The notes under the pieces were generated by a model. The model was not told the origin of the DNA, ran no database searches, and saw nothing but the letters and a program-made list of their open reading frames with translations. This document shows, piece after piece, positions 6,958-7,198 of a stretch of 7,198 nt of DNA. Made by a program: the position numbers and the translations under genes. Source of the DNA: Acidimicrobiales bacterium. Its GTDB lineage: Bacteria; Actinomycetota; Acidimicrobiia; Acidimicrobiales; Poriferisodalaceae. The stretch is taken from positions 1 to 7,198 of the forward strand of contig JASMKJ010000336.1 in assembly GCA_030749275.1 (NCBI GenBank), read 5' to 3'. How positions within the stretch are numbered: the stretch's first letter is position 1; each line of letters opens with the position of its first letter.

Positions 6958-7198
6958 CTAGAGGGATCCGTAGAAGGCGTCGAGCAGTTCGTTGCCGCGT
7001 TCGGTCTCACCGAGGACGGTTCCGGTGTAGAAGCGCAGCATGGTGTCGACGTCGTGGCCGTGGCGGGCGGCTGTCTCTGCCAGCGACACGCCTGCACCCA
7101 GGCACGTCCGCACAGATAGGTGGCGCAGCGTGTAGGCGGTGACCCTGCCGAGGCCGGCCTCGGTACAGGCGTCGCCGAGCGGCCCGGTGATGTGGCGG
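6958..7198 (-). CDS. Tyrosine recombinase / phage-type integrase, C-terminal 79 residues only
   Basis: The last 79 codons of a tyrosine recombinase enter from the right edge and end at TAG (6960-6958). The N-terminal and core-binding domains are outside the window. Within the visible fragment the catalytic end is clear: YTLRH at residues 22-26 carries the second conserved arginine (Arg25), GH at 47-48 the conserved histidine, and FYTGT at 56-60 the nucleophile Tyr57. The first position of the usual HxxR motif is Tyr22 rather than His, a known type of variation. Such enzymes cut and rejoin DNA to integrate or excise mobile elements. GC is about 69% by hand count, well above the 48-53% of two sampled lines of the adjacent BREX operon. 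The two may therefore have different origins, with this being either the island's own integrase or a neighbour from the recipient chromosome. It is on the same strand as the BREX genes but separated by 372 bases. Confidence 0.9.
   Translation of the reverse strand, partial: RHITGPLGDACTEAGLGRVTAYTLRHLSVRTCLGAGVSLAETAARHGHDVDTMLRFYTGTVLGETERGNELLDAFYGSL

Noticed and set aside
6669..7142. Plus-strand frame of 157 codons at the right end
   Set aside because: It runs antisense through the clear recombinase catalytic end, and its Arg-rich translation is not protein-like.

Overview
The window is one strand-consistent block: every supported gene is read on the minus strand, so gene order runs from right to left. 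It looks like part of a mobile defence island carrying a BREX type 3 (BREX-3) phage-defence operon, next to the end of a tyrosine recombinase gene. No ribosomal or housekeeping gene is present to fix the host. Use of GTG starts, C/G-ending codons and a recombinase end of about 69% GC (hand count) suggest a high-GC bacterium, perhaps an actinobacterium. Two hand-counted lines of the BREX operon gave 48-53% GC, which hints that it was acquired.

Layout from right to left. Positions 7198-6958 hold the last 79 codons of a tyrosine recombinase (phage-integrase family), cut by the window edge. Positions 6957-6586 are a 372-base gap with a doubtful 76-codon reading frame, a 10-base direct repeat spaced 24 bases apart, a small hairpin, and a weak extended -10 element at the start of the next gene. 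Positions 6585-6052 encode a BrxF-like protein whose nucleotide-binding loop appears degenerate. Positions 6055-2360 encode a 1231-residue BrxC/PglY-type AAA+ ATPase (DUF6079-like). Positions 2363-1 encode at least 787 residues of a large adenine-type DNA methyltransferase (PglX of the BREX-3 kind), which runs off the left edge.

The three BREX genes are joined by 4-base stop/start overlaps (ATGA, then GTGA), so they are almost certainly one translationally coupled operon. In BREX-3 as described, the order is brxF, brxC, pglXI, brxHII, pglZ, brxA. The helicase and phosphatase genes would therefore lie to the left, outside this window. In known BREX systems the methyltransferase marks host DNA and the ATPases, phosphatase and helicase stop unmarked phage DNA from replicating. 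The system itself is not new. The unusual points are the BrxF protein lacking a recognisable Walker A lysine, and a codon-usage patch inside the methyltransferase that coincides with its zinc-ribbon insert.
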